Positions 1-11,839 of a DNA stretch of 64,000 nt are shown in pieces (position 1 is the first letter of the stretch; the number at the start of each line of letters is the position of its first letter). Position numbers and translations under genes: made by a program. The notes below the pieces were generated by a model. That model was not told the origin of the DNA. It made no database searches and worked only from the letters and a program-made list of their open reading frames with translations. This stretch comes from Byssochlamys sp. IMV 00236 (Eukaryota; Ascomycota; Eurotiomycetes; Eurotiales; Thermoascaceae): contig MSJH02000657.1 in assembly GCA_001931875.2 (NCBI GenBank), positions 186,001 to 250,000 of the forward strand. Direction: 5' to 3'.

Positions 1-1392
1 GATCATGTAATGTGATTTTACACTGGTCCAGGACATGGTTATGACAATATTTACTTCACTCGCATAATGTGTACTCAATATACAAGATACTATATATGAT
101 AATTGGATTTTCACTTCATTGACGGTGTTCTGTTCAATTATGATAAGTACTGCAGTTTTCTCCTTCAAATCCGCCAGACCAACTTCTGATCTGTGACAAG
201 CATCGGGCGATCATAACCGCTCGCAGTGGAGCAGTGGCAAGTGCTCTCTGCTGATCTTCTGCGGGTCTGACCATAGCGGTGTGAGCCTATATTAATGTTA
301 TACATATTTTTTCATCAGTCATGATAGTTTTGTAAGTTTGTCACATCCTTAGCTTGACTTGGTTTTCTACTCAGCTTTTTTTCTTCTTTGACATTCAGCA
401 GTGTATAGCCTATCCAGCAAACCTAGATTTTTTTTATAGAGGACGAAGAAAACCAAGCCACCGCTACGACTGTTTATTACTGACTGCATATACAGCAACT
501 GCACGTTGGCACCTTATAGGAACGTTCGTGCAGCATAACAAGGCCAGCATGGCCTGAAGAATAAGCATCGAGGAGAAGTAAGCATGACCACCTGCAGGGA
601 TTCCGCAGGCGGGAAAACGGGGACTATGGAGGATCTACCATGGGGTATTAATAGAAAAAAGTAGACAAAATCGCGACGGGAGTGATATATCTGAGACATA
701 CATCGACTCTTTCTCTCTTTTGCTGTCTCTTGCAGCGAAGATCAGAACGATGTAACTTGAAATGGTAACTCTGAACTAGGTAGGTAAGCTTTCCCTTCAC
801 CCCCAGGAGATTAATCCCTCCTAAATACCTAGGTAGGAGGTACCTAGTTAACTACCGCACCCCAATCCTCAACAAATGTAAATAATCTTTACCTGTTTAT
901 CTAAACTAATTTACCCCATGTAGAGGCTGAAGTGAGAATATCTAAAGGTCTATTCAGCTAATTTTGTAGTGTCGCGAGTGGACCTGTGCGATAGTTACAA
1001 GCCTACCTAATTACTTAGCGCGTGATAAGCTGGCCAACTCATGCTTCTATGCATGCAGCGTGGTTAGCTTTCCACATACGTACATTAGAATGCAGGTTGA
1101 TTTAGTAACTATTGACTTACTTGAGCTGGTATGAGTGAGACTGATATGACTGTATGTACATAGATGTGGGGAAGGTCCATTTCAGAAGAATGGGAGTATG
1201 GATCGGATAATATTAGGACAGACTATCAAGCGCTTCCTGTCTCTGGCCTGAAGGCCTGTGAGTGGCTGTCTGTCTTCGCTGTGTGGGTAAAGAAAATTTT
1301 TCCAGGGAAAAAAAGTGGATTCAATCTATTGTTCCTAATTCCATAATACCTTTATATGCGGATGGAGTGATAAAATAACATCAACGGATTTT
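1..1392. other. Gene-free left edge
   Basis: No reading frame here is longer than about 67 codons and none resembles a known family or joins to another by plausible splice sites. The stretch is AT-rich. It contains short runs built on CCTAGGTA/TACCTAGTT around 775-850, of a kind that is common in intergenic DNA of moulds. It would hold the 3' flank of the SMP-30 gene that ends at 1393. I see no RNA gene or mobile element. Confidence 0.6.
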
Positions 1393-2042
1393 TCACTTCC
1401 TACCTATAGGCACACGCGCCTTATTGGGACGTTTGCCTGGAATTCCAATATAAGCCTTGAACACTCCACCACTGTACCGCTTCGATTCCGGGTACTTGTC
1501 AACTTCCGGATCAGCTTCGCTTGTAATGTAAATATCCTCTCCCGCGATAACAGCGCACTGATGTTCAGTGGTTAGTAAGGTCCTTAAGATAGAATCAGGC
1601 GAAAAGGCGATAATCGAGAACGAAAACGAAGTCAAAGATAACTTACTGTAGGACACCGAGTTGGCACCTTAATCTCAGCGGTAACTTTGCCTTCGGGGTT
1701 GACGCGGACAACCTTCCAACCACCCCAGATGGCAACCCAGATGTTGCCCTCGACGTCCATAGCGTGGCCATCGGGAGCACAGCCCTCCTCTTCAACGCGG
1801 AAGAAGACACGCTTATTGGAGATGTTACCCGTGGCGGCATCAAAGTCATAAGCGTAGATGGTCTGGGCGCCGGAGTCCGTGAAGTACATGGTCTTATCAT
1901 CTAGACTCCAGCTGGTACCGTTGGGGATGGTGAGTCCCTCGACCATGCGATGGAAGGATCCATCTGTATCGAGTCTGAACAGGACTCCTGGATTCATCGT
2001 TAATATGCTAAGAATTAAATCTCCAAGAGATAATAGAGAACA

Positions 2043-2083
<41 letters not shown>

Positions 2084-2674
2084 GAGAGAAAAAAAGCCAT
2101 ACCAACTGGTTCCAGCTTGGTGATTGACGGATCGTTGAACGCGCTGACCCAGAATCGACCCTGGCTGTCAATCGCACCATCGTTGGCTCTCATCCGCTCT
2201 TCATTACCCTTCTGGACCTCTTCCGGAGTCCAGAAGCGCTGGATGTAGCGGTATTTGCTACTGTGCTTCTCGGCGACACCGACTCCATGCTTACCGCCAA
2301 AGAGGATCTTATCCTCTACTCCCTCCAGATCGCAAGTTACTCTGGCGAGCAAGTCAGTCAAAATGCAGACTCTCAATATTGATATAAAGAGGCTAGGGCA
2401 TGATGTCTCTGGAGATCGACCTACCCGATAGAGTATTCATATTCGTGGTGGCGTGCGGACGCCGGGCCGACGGTCAAGTCAACATACCAGATCGATTTGT
2501 TCATGATATCCACAAAGCGGAGGACATTCTTGTTCTCTTCCCAGAAAGGGCCCTCACCAAGTCCGCAATGGATATCGAGATATGGCTTCAATCAGCTCTC
2601 GTCAGCACCTTATTACTCGATGTGGCCAATGACGTTGACGCGATCTTTGTTACCTCTGCTGCTATGGTCTTCAT
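1393..2674 (-). CDS. SMP-30/gluconolactonase (regucalcin-like) family protein
   Basis: Five exons join in phase to 308 aa: 2674-2654, 2585-2425, 2341-2103, 1987-1647 and 1557-1393. The first exon encodes only seven residues. The product reads as a six-bladed propeller of the SMP-30/gluconolactonase/LRE-like family. An early GLGEGPFWEE segment carries the family's metal-binding Glu. It is followed by RANDGAIDSQGRFWVSAF, then IPNGTSWSLDDKTMYFTDSG (the N-G-x-W and D-S segments that line the metal site) and CAPDGHAMDVEGNIWVA. Members are cytosolic lactonases acting on sugar lactones; the substrate cannot be read from sequence. There is no signal peptide. Intron 3 contains a long TA microsatellite. 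The gene is divergent from the SDR at 3793, so the two may share a promoter region. The family is certain; the exact lactone is unknown. Confidence 0.88.
2049..2080. repeat. (TA)n microsatellite inside an intron
   Basis: About 16 TA units run without interruption inside intron 3 (1988-2102) of the SMP-30 gene. The repeat lies between the donor at 2102 and the acceptor next to 1987. It would be transcribed as an AU-rich, self-complementary tract. Confidence 0.95.
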
Positions 2675-3792
2675 TTTTGCGACTGTTGTAGATCAAATGA
2701 AACAGTTTCTCGGGCGGGAATAGACTGGTAGAAGAATAAAATGTCAATGACTATGTTACTTTTCTCAAAGGCCCACGCTGCCGAGAATGAATCAAATGAT
2801 GTGTTGTTGGCAATTTGACTTCATCGCCAACTCTCCTATTTAAATAAATTACCCAGTAACGTAACTTAGTAACTTAATTAAGTACTGTACTTACTCCACT
2901 GCTATTCTTGGTTTGGTTAGTTGAGAGAGAGAGAGAAAAAAAAAAGAGCAGCGGATGACGGACCGTGCAACCGTGCCGTCTCCATAAGATCTGAGATAGA
3001 AAGAAATCCCCATGACCATGGATTGATTGCTTTTGTCTTGTCGTGGAAGTGATATCATTATTATACCGTATTGTGGTGAGAATTCCTCCCGTTCCGAATA
3101 CTTACAAGGTTCTGGCCACGTCCACTGGGCTTTTTTTTTTTTTGGAGATGCAATTTGAGAAACTAATATAACTATCGATTATCTGTTATTGTGGCTAATG
3201 CAGCTAGTTACTACACACAAAATACTATTGCCTTCGACCTCGTACAACAGTCGTGAGTGTGCATACAAACGAAATACCTCAGTCAATCACAACAACCCCG
3301 CGGAAGAAACTTACCGAGGGGTTACAGTACTTACCGATCGCTTCATACTTAACTTGACCTCCCAATAATGACCGCCACGGAATTCAATCTATTAATCAAA
3401 ATACCCAGAAAATAAACTGGAAAGAGCAGATCCATGAGTATATATTCCGCAACTGTCCCCTACAGGGTGAACTGTCTACCGTGGAGAGCTATTTAATACT
3501 ATGTACATATCTGACTTCGGACATTCATACTCCGTACCCCTCCCCCGCAATGAATTTAGCCACGATGGCTTGCGGGTCTGGCCTTCTGGGCCCATGTTAT
3601 TGTCTTCAGATCTTGCTGCTCACGGTAGACACCATAGATAAAATAACATATCACCAGACTTTCGATTCTAGATACGTCTTTCGGGGAACATCTTCCATTG
3701 GAGTTTGTTTAAGTCTTCAGTTCCTATACCCATTAACTACGTACATACATATCTCACATCAGTGATACTTACATACCTACTTCAATCCAACA
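2675..3792. other. Intergenic region between divergent SMP-30 and SDR genes
   Basis: This 1.1 kb holds no convincing gene. It contains a GA run (about 2923-2936) followed by an A tract, and a T tract (about 3131-3143). It should carry the promoters of both the SMP-30 gene (minus) and the SDR (plus). Confidence 0.6.
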
Positions 3793-4818
3793 ATGGCCAG
3801 TAAAGGAACCACGAACTCCCAACGCCCATACGAAGGCAAATTAGGAATCATAACAGGCGGTTCACGAGGTAAAGCAAAAAAGAAAAAGCATCATCAGAGA
3901 ATCCTCGGATGTCATTTTCTCAGGAAATTTCTACAGCTAACAAACACAAACAACCCAGGAATCGGCGCCGCCGTCGCCAAACGTCTCGCTACAAAAGGCT
4001 GTAACCTTCTCCTCGTCTACACATCCGCATCCTCGAAACCCCTCACAGACCAAATCACCACGGACCTCATCTCCTCGCACCAAATCCACGTCTCATCCGT
4101 CCAAGCGGATCTGTTGAACCCAGCTGAGGCCGCGCCGCGCATCGTCTCTGCCGCAAAGGACCTCTTCCGCTCCTACCATGCTAGCGACGAGGATGAATTC
4201 CAAATCGACATCCTGATCAACAATGCAGGCGTGGCATCAAACCAGCTCCTGAACGATAAGGAGCATGGACCCGTTCAGCCGGAGGAGTTCAATCGCGTGT
4301 ATGCGGTGAATGTGCTGGCGCCATTGCTTCTCACGCAGGCTGTTGAGCCGTATCTTCCTCATGACCGATCTGGTCGGATTGTGAATGTTTCCAGCGTCTC
4401 GTCCTCGATCGGATATGAAGGCCAGTCCGTGTATGCGGGGACGAAGGCTGCGCTGGAGGCCATGACGCGCTGCTGGAGTAGGGAGCTCGCGACCCGCGCG
4501 ACTGTGAATGCGGTCAATCCGGGCCCGGCTTGGGGAGATATGTACGCGGGTGTTGGGCCGAAGTTCTGGAAGATCAATCAGCCGTACGTGGATGCGGCGC
4601 CGTTGGCGCAGTATAATGGTGAGGAGTGGGTGAAGGAGATGGCTGGGGAGGATGCGGAGAGGTTTGATCGGTTGGTGAGGGAGGAGATGGGGGGTAGACG
4701 ACCGGGGTTTACGACTGAGATCGCGGGGACGATTGATATGCTTTGTACGGAGGAGAGTGGGTGGACGACGGGTAGTGTGGTTTGTGCGAATGGTGGAATG
4801 AAGATGTCGATTGCGTAG
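3793..4818 (+). CDS. Short-chain dehydrogenase/reductase (classical SDR)
   Basis: Two exons, 3793-3868 and 3959-4818, give 311 aa. The 90 nt intron interrupts the dinucleotide-binding motif, and removing it restores TGGSRGIG at residues 21-28. NNAG is at 113-116 and the catalytic Tyr and Lys are in YAGTK (Y184, K188), preceded by an NVSSVSSS strand that holds the catalytic Ser. The C-terminal NGG motif fits an NAD(P)(H)-dependent SDR of the FabG-like group. No targeting signal is visible, so it is probably cytosolic. The substrate is unknown. Reading through the intron stays open and inserts 30 residues in the Rossmann motif, so a naive single-exon model would be wrong. Confidence 0.9.
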   Translation: MASKGTTNSQRPYEGKLGIITGGSRGKAKKKKHHQRILGCHFLRKFLQLTNTNNPGIGAAVAKRLATKGCNLLLVYTSASSKPLTDQITTDLISSHQIHVSSVQADLLNPAEAAPRIVSAAKDLFRSYHASDEDEFQIDILINNAGVASNQLLNDKEHGPVQPEEFNRVYAVNVLAPLLLTQAVEPYLPHDRSGRIVNVSSVSSSIGYEGQSVYAGTKAALEAMTRCWSRELATRATVNAVNPGPAWGDMYAGVGPKFWKINQPYVDAAPLAQYNGEEWVKEMAGEDAERFDRLVREEMGGRRPGFTTEIAGTIDMLCTEESGWTTGSVVCANGGMKMSIA

Positions 4819-5049
4819 TGGATATTCAACTAATCTTTGCTCTGATGGTGCGTAACATTGTGGGATATGTCATTATAACAGGTAACTATGCGGTTGACAT
4901 AACATAATGCTCATCATTGGATTTCCCAAGGAGGGCGATTATACAAACAATATATACATATACAACGATACAGCTCCGGGAATGTGTACGAACGATATAT
5001 TATGACATCTATAATACAATCGAATATGTACCTATCTTTTACAATAATC

Positions 5050-5905
5050 TTACATGACAGCAACAACTCCCGCTCCAACAGCAGCGAGTCCCACCATAAC
5101 CTTAGCATTGGCGCTCATCAGGGACACAGCAGCGCCAGTACTGGTCGTCGAGCCAGCCGTGCCGGATGCCTTGGTTGACGTAGCGGAAGATCCACCCGAA
5201 GTTCTCGAAGCACTTGCTTGAGGACTCGAAGCCTGGCTAGCCACTGTAGGCGCCACTGATGCCGCAGTGCTGGCGGATGCCGCTCCAGTAGCAGATGCAG
5301 ATGCAGAAACCGGGGTGGTAGAACCCGCTGTAACAGTGACAGGAAGGAGATGGATATCAGACGCAGCCAAAGTCTCAGTGCTGACCCCAGGAAAGTTGGC
5401 GCCCGTTCCACTCATAGAACTTGTGCAGACAGCAGAGGTAGTTCCGCCCATGGAGCAGAAAACACCTCCATAGCTGGTGACAGTCGATAGTGTCAGTAAC
5501 CTGCACACCCACATGTCCGCAAGGACACTTGCACTAAGCAAAAGAGGAGTCCAACTTACAAGTCCTCCTCTGGCTCCTTCAACATCCACGCCGCTGTCTT
5601 CGGGCCCGAAATGAGCGTCATTCCCGGTCCCATACCGCAATCCGAACCGTCTGTCCCAACAGGACAAGTGAGATAATACGTCGTGGCAGCGGCATCCTAT
5701 ATATCAGAGAACAAAAATCATATCAGGTAACCATATAACAAAATATCGAATGCTCAATATAATCTCAATGGATGCTAACATTGCCGATAATAGAAGCCAC
5801 CAAGGGCTGAGGATCCGTGTCGGGAATAAAGACTGATATGACAGACGACTGCGCAGATGCCAAGCCAAGCATGGCTAGGCTGGTAACGAACGTTTTGGCA
5901 GCCAT
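5050..5905 (-). CDS. GPI-anchored, Ser/Thr/Ala-rich secreted protein
   Basis: Exons 5905-5780, 5696-5560 and 5473-5050 give 228 aa. Residues 1-18 are a signal peptide ending in an ASA-type cleavage site. The middle has a small Cys-containing domain (YYLTCPVGTDGSDCGMGPG, then FCSMGG and AVCTSS) found in a family of predicted mould GPI proteins of unknown function. Residues from about 135 are a low-complexity Ser/Ala/Thr stalk, likely heavily O-glycosylated. The C-terminus is a short hydrophobic tail (KVMVGLAAVGAGVVAVM) after small residues, which fits a GPI-attachment signal. It is expected at the plasma membrane or cell wall. It lies just downstream of the arylsulfotransferase-like gene on the same strand; I infer no functional link. 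Confidence 0.85.
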
Positions 5906-6684
5906 GGTTAGCTGAACTGAAAATGATCGACTTGGTGAACGAACGACGTAGTTGGATGAGGAGTAAACAAAGTCGACGGAGAGTCGCAGAACGCCGAGTT
6001 AGATATATTCACTTTTTGGAGGCAACCATCGGGGAAGAAACGACACAATGTCCGACCAGGAAAAGGGAGAATGCTAAAAAAAGGCAAAAAAAGTACAAAA
6101 CGGGGCAGTCCGTCGGTCTGGGCCGGCTGGGCGCGACTTGTGGCGTGGCGATTTTATCCAGTAGTCAGGAGCATAGAACAATCAAAAACTGATTCTTCTG
6201 CGGTAACCGAGAACATCAAAATAATCTTCAGCCCAGTGGCTTTTCCTAAGATCTTTACCAGCGCTACCTAGCGACTGAACTTCAAAATTAACGTCGACTT
6301 CAGATAAATTGGTATTATCTTGGGAGGGAGTCTGGGAGATGTTGTAAGCACAAGCAAAAACTTGTAGAGCGTGTAGCTGCCGAGACATGCAACACAAAGC
6401 GTATGACCAAATCGCACATAGACCGAAATGAAGAATCCGGTCTGGATATCAACGTTGTCACTGTGATCGCAGAATGACCCCCATCCACCTGTCAGAGAGA
6501 AAGAAAGAAAAGAAAAGAAAAGAAAAGAAACAGAATCAAAAAACAAGATTCAATATATCTTCAGAATCCCTTATATTCATTGTAGCCACAATCAGGGCTT
6601 GGGTATCTAGCATAATATAAACAGAGAAATATGTCGTCACGGAACTCTGAAAGCATAATCATATCAACAGAGAAACGAAGCATG

Positions 6685-8547
6685 TTATTGAGGCAGGAGT
6701 TGATAATCAAATCGCGAGAGACAGCGTTGAAAACAGCTGATCATCTTAGATAGCGGCGGCCGATTCCGGGCTTTCCAGAGCATGATCAGGATCGCTGCGA
6801 AAAGACAAACTGACAACAATGACTGCTGCAGAGAAGGGATATCCTGGGTGATAGGCTCGAGCAGTGTTCCGGAAGCCTAAGTCACTGGAGTCAGCATGAG
6901 GCACACGAGAGACTACAGCAGGAAAATAGCTGCATGGGAGCAGAGAATAGCTGTTGTAGTTGTACAGTACACTACTTACCATTTGTCCCGTTCTAGCATC
7001 AATCACTCTCGAATAACCCAATATCACGCCGTCAATATCCACAGCAGCAAATCGAAGATAACACTCGTCCAGATCCTCCGGCAGCTCTATGCTCGTCTCG
7101 AAGCTTTCCTTCGTCGTATAACCGATCGAATCATACTCTTCCTCCGTAGCGTGAGGGTAAGGTGCCGTCTGTGTAATCCAACCCGCGACTTCAGTTGCAC
7201 CGTTCCAGCTCACGTAGGCTGTTCCAATATCCACATCCATTTCCACATCGGGTGGGTAATTAGGCATCCCTACCCACGGGCTCTTGAAGGCGCGATACGA
7301 TTTCACCCATCCGAAATTGAAGAACATTGAGGGTCCAAAATGGACGTCGCATAAGATCTGCCCGTCGGGTGTGAATTCGGTATATGCGGACGTGTGACCC
7401 CAGCCGACAAAGACGTGACCGCTCTCTGGCATGATCTGGACTGAACCCTGTGAGCCGCTGATAAATCCCTGAGGGCTTCTGTATTCATGTACAAGCGTAG
7501 CCGTCATATGGTCTAGATCAAGGGAGACAATCATTCCGCGACTATACTCTGCTGTTATTATCGATCTATCATCAGCGCCATTGTCGAATATTGTCAACGT
7601 GTTGTTGGGATACCAGTTGACATGATGCTGCCAGCTGAAGTTCGACGCAGCGCCTCCTGACAGATCCTTGAAGCTGCTTCTCTTTCCACCGAGCACCCAG
7701 AGAACGTCCCCAGACGGACTGATACAGGTCACTGTATGCATGTATCGAGAAGAGATGTAGTAGTTGCCATCCGGATCTTTATCCACGCTGTTGATGTGGA
7801 AATAGTCGAACGCTTTGTCTTCCCTAGAGCCCTTGTCGCCTATGGGAGCATACGTCTCTTCGACGGGGTAGAAGCTGGAAGCTCGCCATTCGAAAATGAT
7901 ATCTCCAGTTTCAATGTCGATCTCCATGAACAGGCCATCGTAGATCCAACCATCGCGAGACTTCCCTAGCGCGGAAAGGTCTGCGGGGATGATTTCGTAA
8001 ACCGTTACCAGAGCGGTGCCATTATCCGTAAGCTTGAATTCGTGCAGATCTCCGTCTAGTTCACCAGGTACTTCTACCGTGTATGCTACCTCGTACGACG
8101 AATCCAGCTACCATCCGTCAGTATAGATCAAGAGGGCTATGGCTCTCCGCTGTAGATAAGAGTCAAACTGACCATATAGTAAATGCCTCGACCATGGGTC
8201 CCATCGTCAGTTCCACACCAGAATGTCAGGTAATTTTCTCCCTTATACTGCTGCACCTTCATATCCATCACCTCCCCGAAGCGTCCCTCCGTCCAGACGA
8301 GCTCACCCGTATAATCCAGTATTAGCGGGCCCGGGGCCGGGACAGCATGTCCGCGAGGCGTGAGGAGAATATAGTCATGGTCGCAGCGCTCATCCCATTG
8401 CAGAACGTTCAATCGGGGCGCCTCTAGGTCGAACGACTCATAGCTATTCGCTGGATAGGACCCAAGGACGCCGGTATCATACCAGAAGTTGTACCATGAT
8501 TCACAGCTGGCGATCAATGGTAGGGCAAGCAGCACTACCAACAACAT
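6685..8547 (-). CDS. Arylsulfotransferase-family (ASST) secretory protein with C-terminal membrane anchor
   Basis: Exons 8547-8173, 8107-6980 and 6876-6685 give 564 aa. An N-terminal signal peptide (MLLVVLLALPLIAS) is followed by a propeller-like fold of the Arylsulfotran_2 type. Family segments include DGLFMEIDIETGDIIFEWRA, DYFHINSVDKDPDGNYYISSRYMHTV and FSWQHHVNW, with repeated D-x-G-D/N hairpins. The two introns are phase 0. Splicing at 6876 puts exon 3 in a frame that encodes a transmembrane helix (about 514-535, SLLSVCLFAAILIMLWKARN) with a basic cytoplasmic flank. A competing frame, open only if the second intron is ignored, has no such helix. Bacterial relatives transfer sulfate between phenols, but the activity of fungal members is unproven. 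Likely a type I membrane protein of the secretory route or cell surface. Confidence 0.82.
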
Positions 8548-10564
8548 CGCGCCAGCAGGGCGGCATCGGATACGCAGAAACTCTCACAGAGAGAATTCTG
8601 CTTGCTCCCCCAGCGCTATTAAAAGGAGAAATTTCTCAGAAGCGCGCCGGCGCGATAGGAACAGAATCGAACGGCACCTGCATCTATAGGGACTAAGGCA
8701 TCGCACCGCCACATCGGCACGTCTTCCGCTCTTATAGACGGTTTCTCTTGAGGAGAGCACAGATATGAACGAGGCCCCATTAAGTACCACCGCTTACTCG
8801 GCAATCTCTCCAGACCCGTTGAAGAAGGGAGTCGAGTCTCGACGTCAAGCACGAGGATAGTGGACTATGGGCGAGCTGCCAAGACAGACGGCGCAGAGGA
8901 ATTCCGCTCCAGACGAACGTAAACTAGACCTGTCCAGGGAGAGGTGTCGTGTGCACTCGATAACTCAATTGTTGAGAAGCCAGTTTTGCCATGTGGAATG
9001 TCTCATGGTTGGCCCGTTATGCTTCGGTCGCCCCATCACCAATCTGATCCAGAAGACGGTTAATATTTAGTTTTGTGGAGCAAGTATCAGGAGCGGTTAT
9101 CTGGAGGCCGCTAGAGTATCTGGAAACCTGACGGACTGGTTCGACTCCCTTTCCTATAGATAGTGGACATCTTGCTGGGGTGCGTCTTGGCAGATGTAGC
9201 ATGTCTGGGAACTGCCAACCAGGAGGTTCACGATGCTGGTCCATTCTTCGCTTATCAAGAGGAGATCTGAACGCTGAATCCTCAGTGCCTGGAAACGAGA
9301 TCCGCCATCCGCCTGGAGAGCAAATCGAAACCGTAAGTGTGACGACGGCTTGCTCTTCCACAAAAGGCGGGCTGTGCCAAGATGGCAGAAGTAAAGATGG
9401 ATGAACGAGGCAAGTCAGTACGAGATAGTATCGATATCAAAACGCCACAATAGAGAATTCGAGAATCGACCAAGTCAAGTCAAGTCAAAAAGAACAGTAC
9501 AGATAATACAACATGTCCTTAAAGCGCGTCTTCCCTCCAACAGTATCCAGCTGCTGACAACTAGCAGGCCTCCGATCTGACAATGGACGTTTCACGAAGT
9601 TTGCTATAGAGGTAAGGCGATAGACATGGCTGGATGGCCATATTTGGCGCAGAGAAGAAGTAACTAACTCTCCGTACCCCATAAAAGCCCCATAATTATT
9701 AGTAACTGTCTTTTCATCCATTTGACTCAAATTATTAAACAGATCAAGATTCTAAGTAGGACAAAATGGCCAAAACCAAACTATGGTATATGTTCGGACC
9801 TCCGAGTCGGACTCCGTCACACCCGGTACTTACCTAGTTAAGTATCGCAGTACTTAGAAAATTGCATCTTGAATATCCCACCCGCATTCCTCGCAGAAAT
9901 CCAATTCGTTACTCAATCCCAGCGATTCAATCATGATCGAATTTTTACGAGATGATCTACGAAAGCACGTAGAACAATCTTTACCATAGCCATTCTATTC
10001 ACTGATGAGAACAAGATAACATTGCACCGACGGAGCTTCCGACAAGGCCACGAAGGAGACGCGTGGCGTCTGAAGGCTGAGCCGGTAATTAACTTGAATA
10101 GTTCGCTTCTCGATTCACTGCCGAGATGACGTGGATAGGAAACTAGCTAGCTGGCTCTACGGGAGAGATAGTAGTTAATGCCAGTCAGAACCGAGTAAGT
10201 GAGGTCGATTGCGTCCCTGGATCGTAGTTGGGTGTGTTTAAGTGATGTGATAAGGCCTGAAAGTCCCTGCAGGAGAATAGAGTATTACGCCAACATTGCA
10301 AGGACAAACATCTGTTTATAATATATACCCTTCAAGATGTCATTTCTGGATCTGTGTGAATTCGGGAATGTTAATTGACCGCTTTACGTCTCTCTCAATA
10401 TCCCCAGAGGTTCTGCAAAAGGTCGAGATGATTTCACCTATTCGCATACAACATCTAAATCCCTTCATGAAACAAACAACCAATAATATGCAAATACGCA
10501 CTCTGGATGCTAACGAATCAGTAGTTCTGAGCAAAAGTAATAATACAATCTCCAACCCATCTGA
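8548..10564. other. Gene-free stretch of 2.0 kb
   Basis: Several overlapping frames of 60-114 codons occur (for example 9017-9361 minus), but none resembles a family, shows intron structure or extends by splicing. The first few hundred bases should be the promoter of the arylsulfotransferase-like gene. The right end should hold the 3' flank of the gene ending at 10565. Confidence 0.55.
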
Positions 10565-11839
10565 TTAATTATTCCTACCAGTCCTTCTCTTCTTCTTCTC
10601 ATCGTTCTTCTCATACTTCTCTTTTCTCTTCCGTTTCTTCGCCTCCGGTTTCCTCTCTTCATTGTCTTCTTCTTTCCCTTTAGGACGAGCCTTGGGCGGG
10701 GTAGTAGTAGTGGTAGTAGTGGTCGTCTTAGTCGTAGTACTCTTCTTCCTCCTCTTAGGCTCCCCAAAATACCCGGACAGATCAATATTCGCCAGCACAA
10801 ACGCAACCTTCTCAACATCCACGACGGAAAAGATCCGTCTCTCATCTTCATCAGCACTATCCGGCTTCGCGGTCTTATTTAACCGTTCTCGGATCTCAAA
10901 GACCGCGTTCCATACGTTTCGGTATTCCGTCAGATTATATTTGATATTCAGCTCGCCATTGCTCTTTTTAGGCGGCTTCTTCTGCTTCCCGTCGTCTGCG
11001 TCATCATTATCGCTGTCATTCTCATCATCCCCGGTTCCTTTTCCTTCCTTTTCTTCCGCGGATGGGTAACAATCCAAACAAAGCCATTGGTAGATCTCAT
11101 CACTGAAGAAAGGGACTTGGGTTTTAGTGTCTGATAGATATGTGCCTGCGCACAGGATGAGAGAAGCAGTAGCAGGACCAACGCCGCGCAGGGGTTCCGT
11201 AAGAGCGTCAAGACTGGCCTTGGGGAAGGCCGCGTCGGGATCATTGGCTGCAGACTCAGCGGTTGGGAGAGCCGCATATGCAGCGGCCGTACTCTTTCGA
11301 ATGAGAGATGCTTGGTTTGATTTCACAAGGCCTTGAAGCGTGGGACGGAAGACGCCGTGTTTTCTGTACCCCGATTCATTAGAATGGTCATTAAATTTCC
11401 ACACCCAAACGAAAAGAAAGAAGAAAAAAAAAATCATAGAATATAGAAACAGAGGCCGGAAAAAAACTCACAACTTCCAATCCATCAACTGAACCAACTC
11501 CTCTTTCTCTATGAACAGCCCATCCTTCCCATTCTCCTCCCTTCCCCTCACTTTACCAGGTAAAACTTCATACCGCCACTTATCCAACTTCAAAAACGCA
11601 TCCAAATCTTTCTCAACTTGCTTCTCCGGCACCACCACCTCAGGCACCAAATCCTCTCCTCCTTTTTTCGCTTTCTTTTTACCGCCCTGATACTTGGTGT
11701 GTAATTTATCTCGATACACCTCTCGGATAGTGACCGGGTAGCATTTCAGAAGACGGCTGAATATAGATCGGGTGATATCCTCGGGCTTGAAGGAGGGGAT
11801 TATGTCGAAGGAAATGAATTCTTCTTCTTGTGTAGACAT
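10565..11839 (-). CDS. Conserved fungal protein with a helix-hairpin-helix (HhH-GPD-like) segment
   Basis: Exons 11839-11472 and 11363-10565 join in phase 2 to give 388 aa. The N-terminal third is a conserved helical region (FDIIPSFKPEDITRSIFSRL). A segment near the middle, LTEPLRGVGPATASLILCAG, has the form of the DNA-glycosylase helix-hairpin-helix (L-x-G-V/I-G-P-x-T-A). It is followed by SDEIYQWL, where a glycosylase-type Asp would sit. An acidic stretch with DDENDSDNDD comes next. The last 80 residues are strongly basic, with a threonine run, a PPKARPKG segment and KKRKRKEK nuclear-localisation-type clusters. I infer a nuclear nucleic-acid-binding protein. Glycosylase activity is not shown, because the canonical Lys/Asp pair cannot be placed with confidence. 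Confidence 0.75.

Noticed and set aside
2008..2376. 122-codon minus frame ending in a Tyr-Ile repeat
   Set aside because: It is exon 3 of the SMP-30 gene reading into the TA repeat of intron 3. Splicing at 2102 gives the family sequence instead.
9121..9160. Sequence matching a tRNA B box (GGTTCGACTCC)
   Set aside because: The bases flanking the loop do not form the five-pair T stem, and no A box, anticodon arm or acceptor stem is present upstream.
10662..11069. 135-codon plus-strand frame with a Val-rich run
   Set aside because: It is antisense to the HhH protein. Its valine run is the complement of the Thr-tract codons, and it has no family resemblance.
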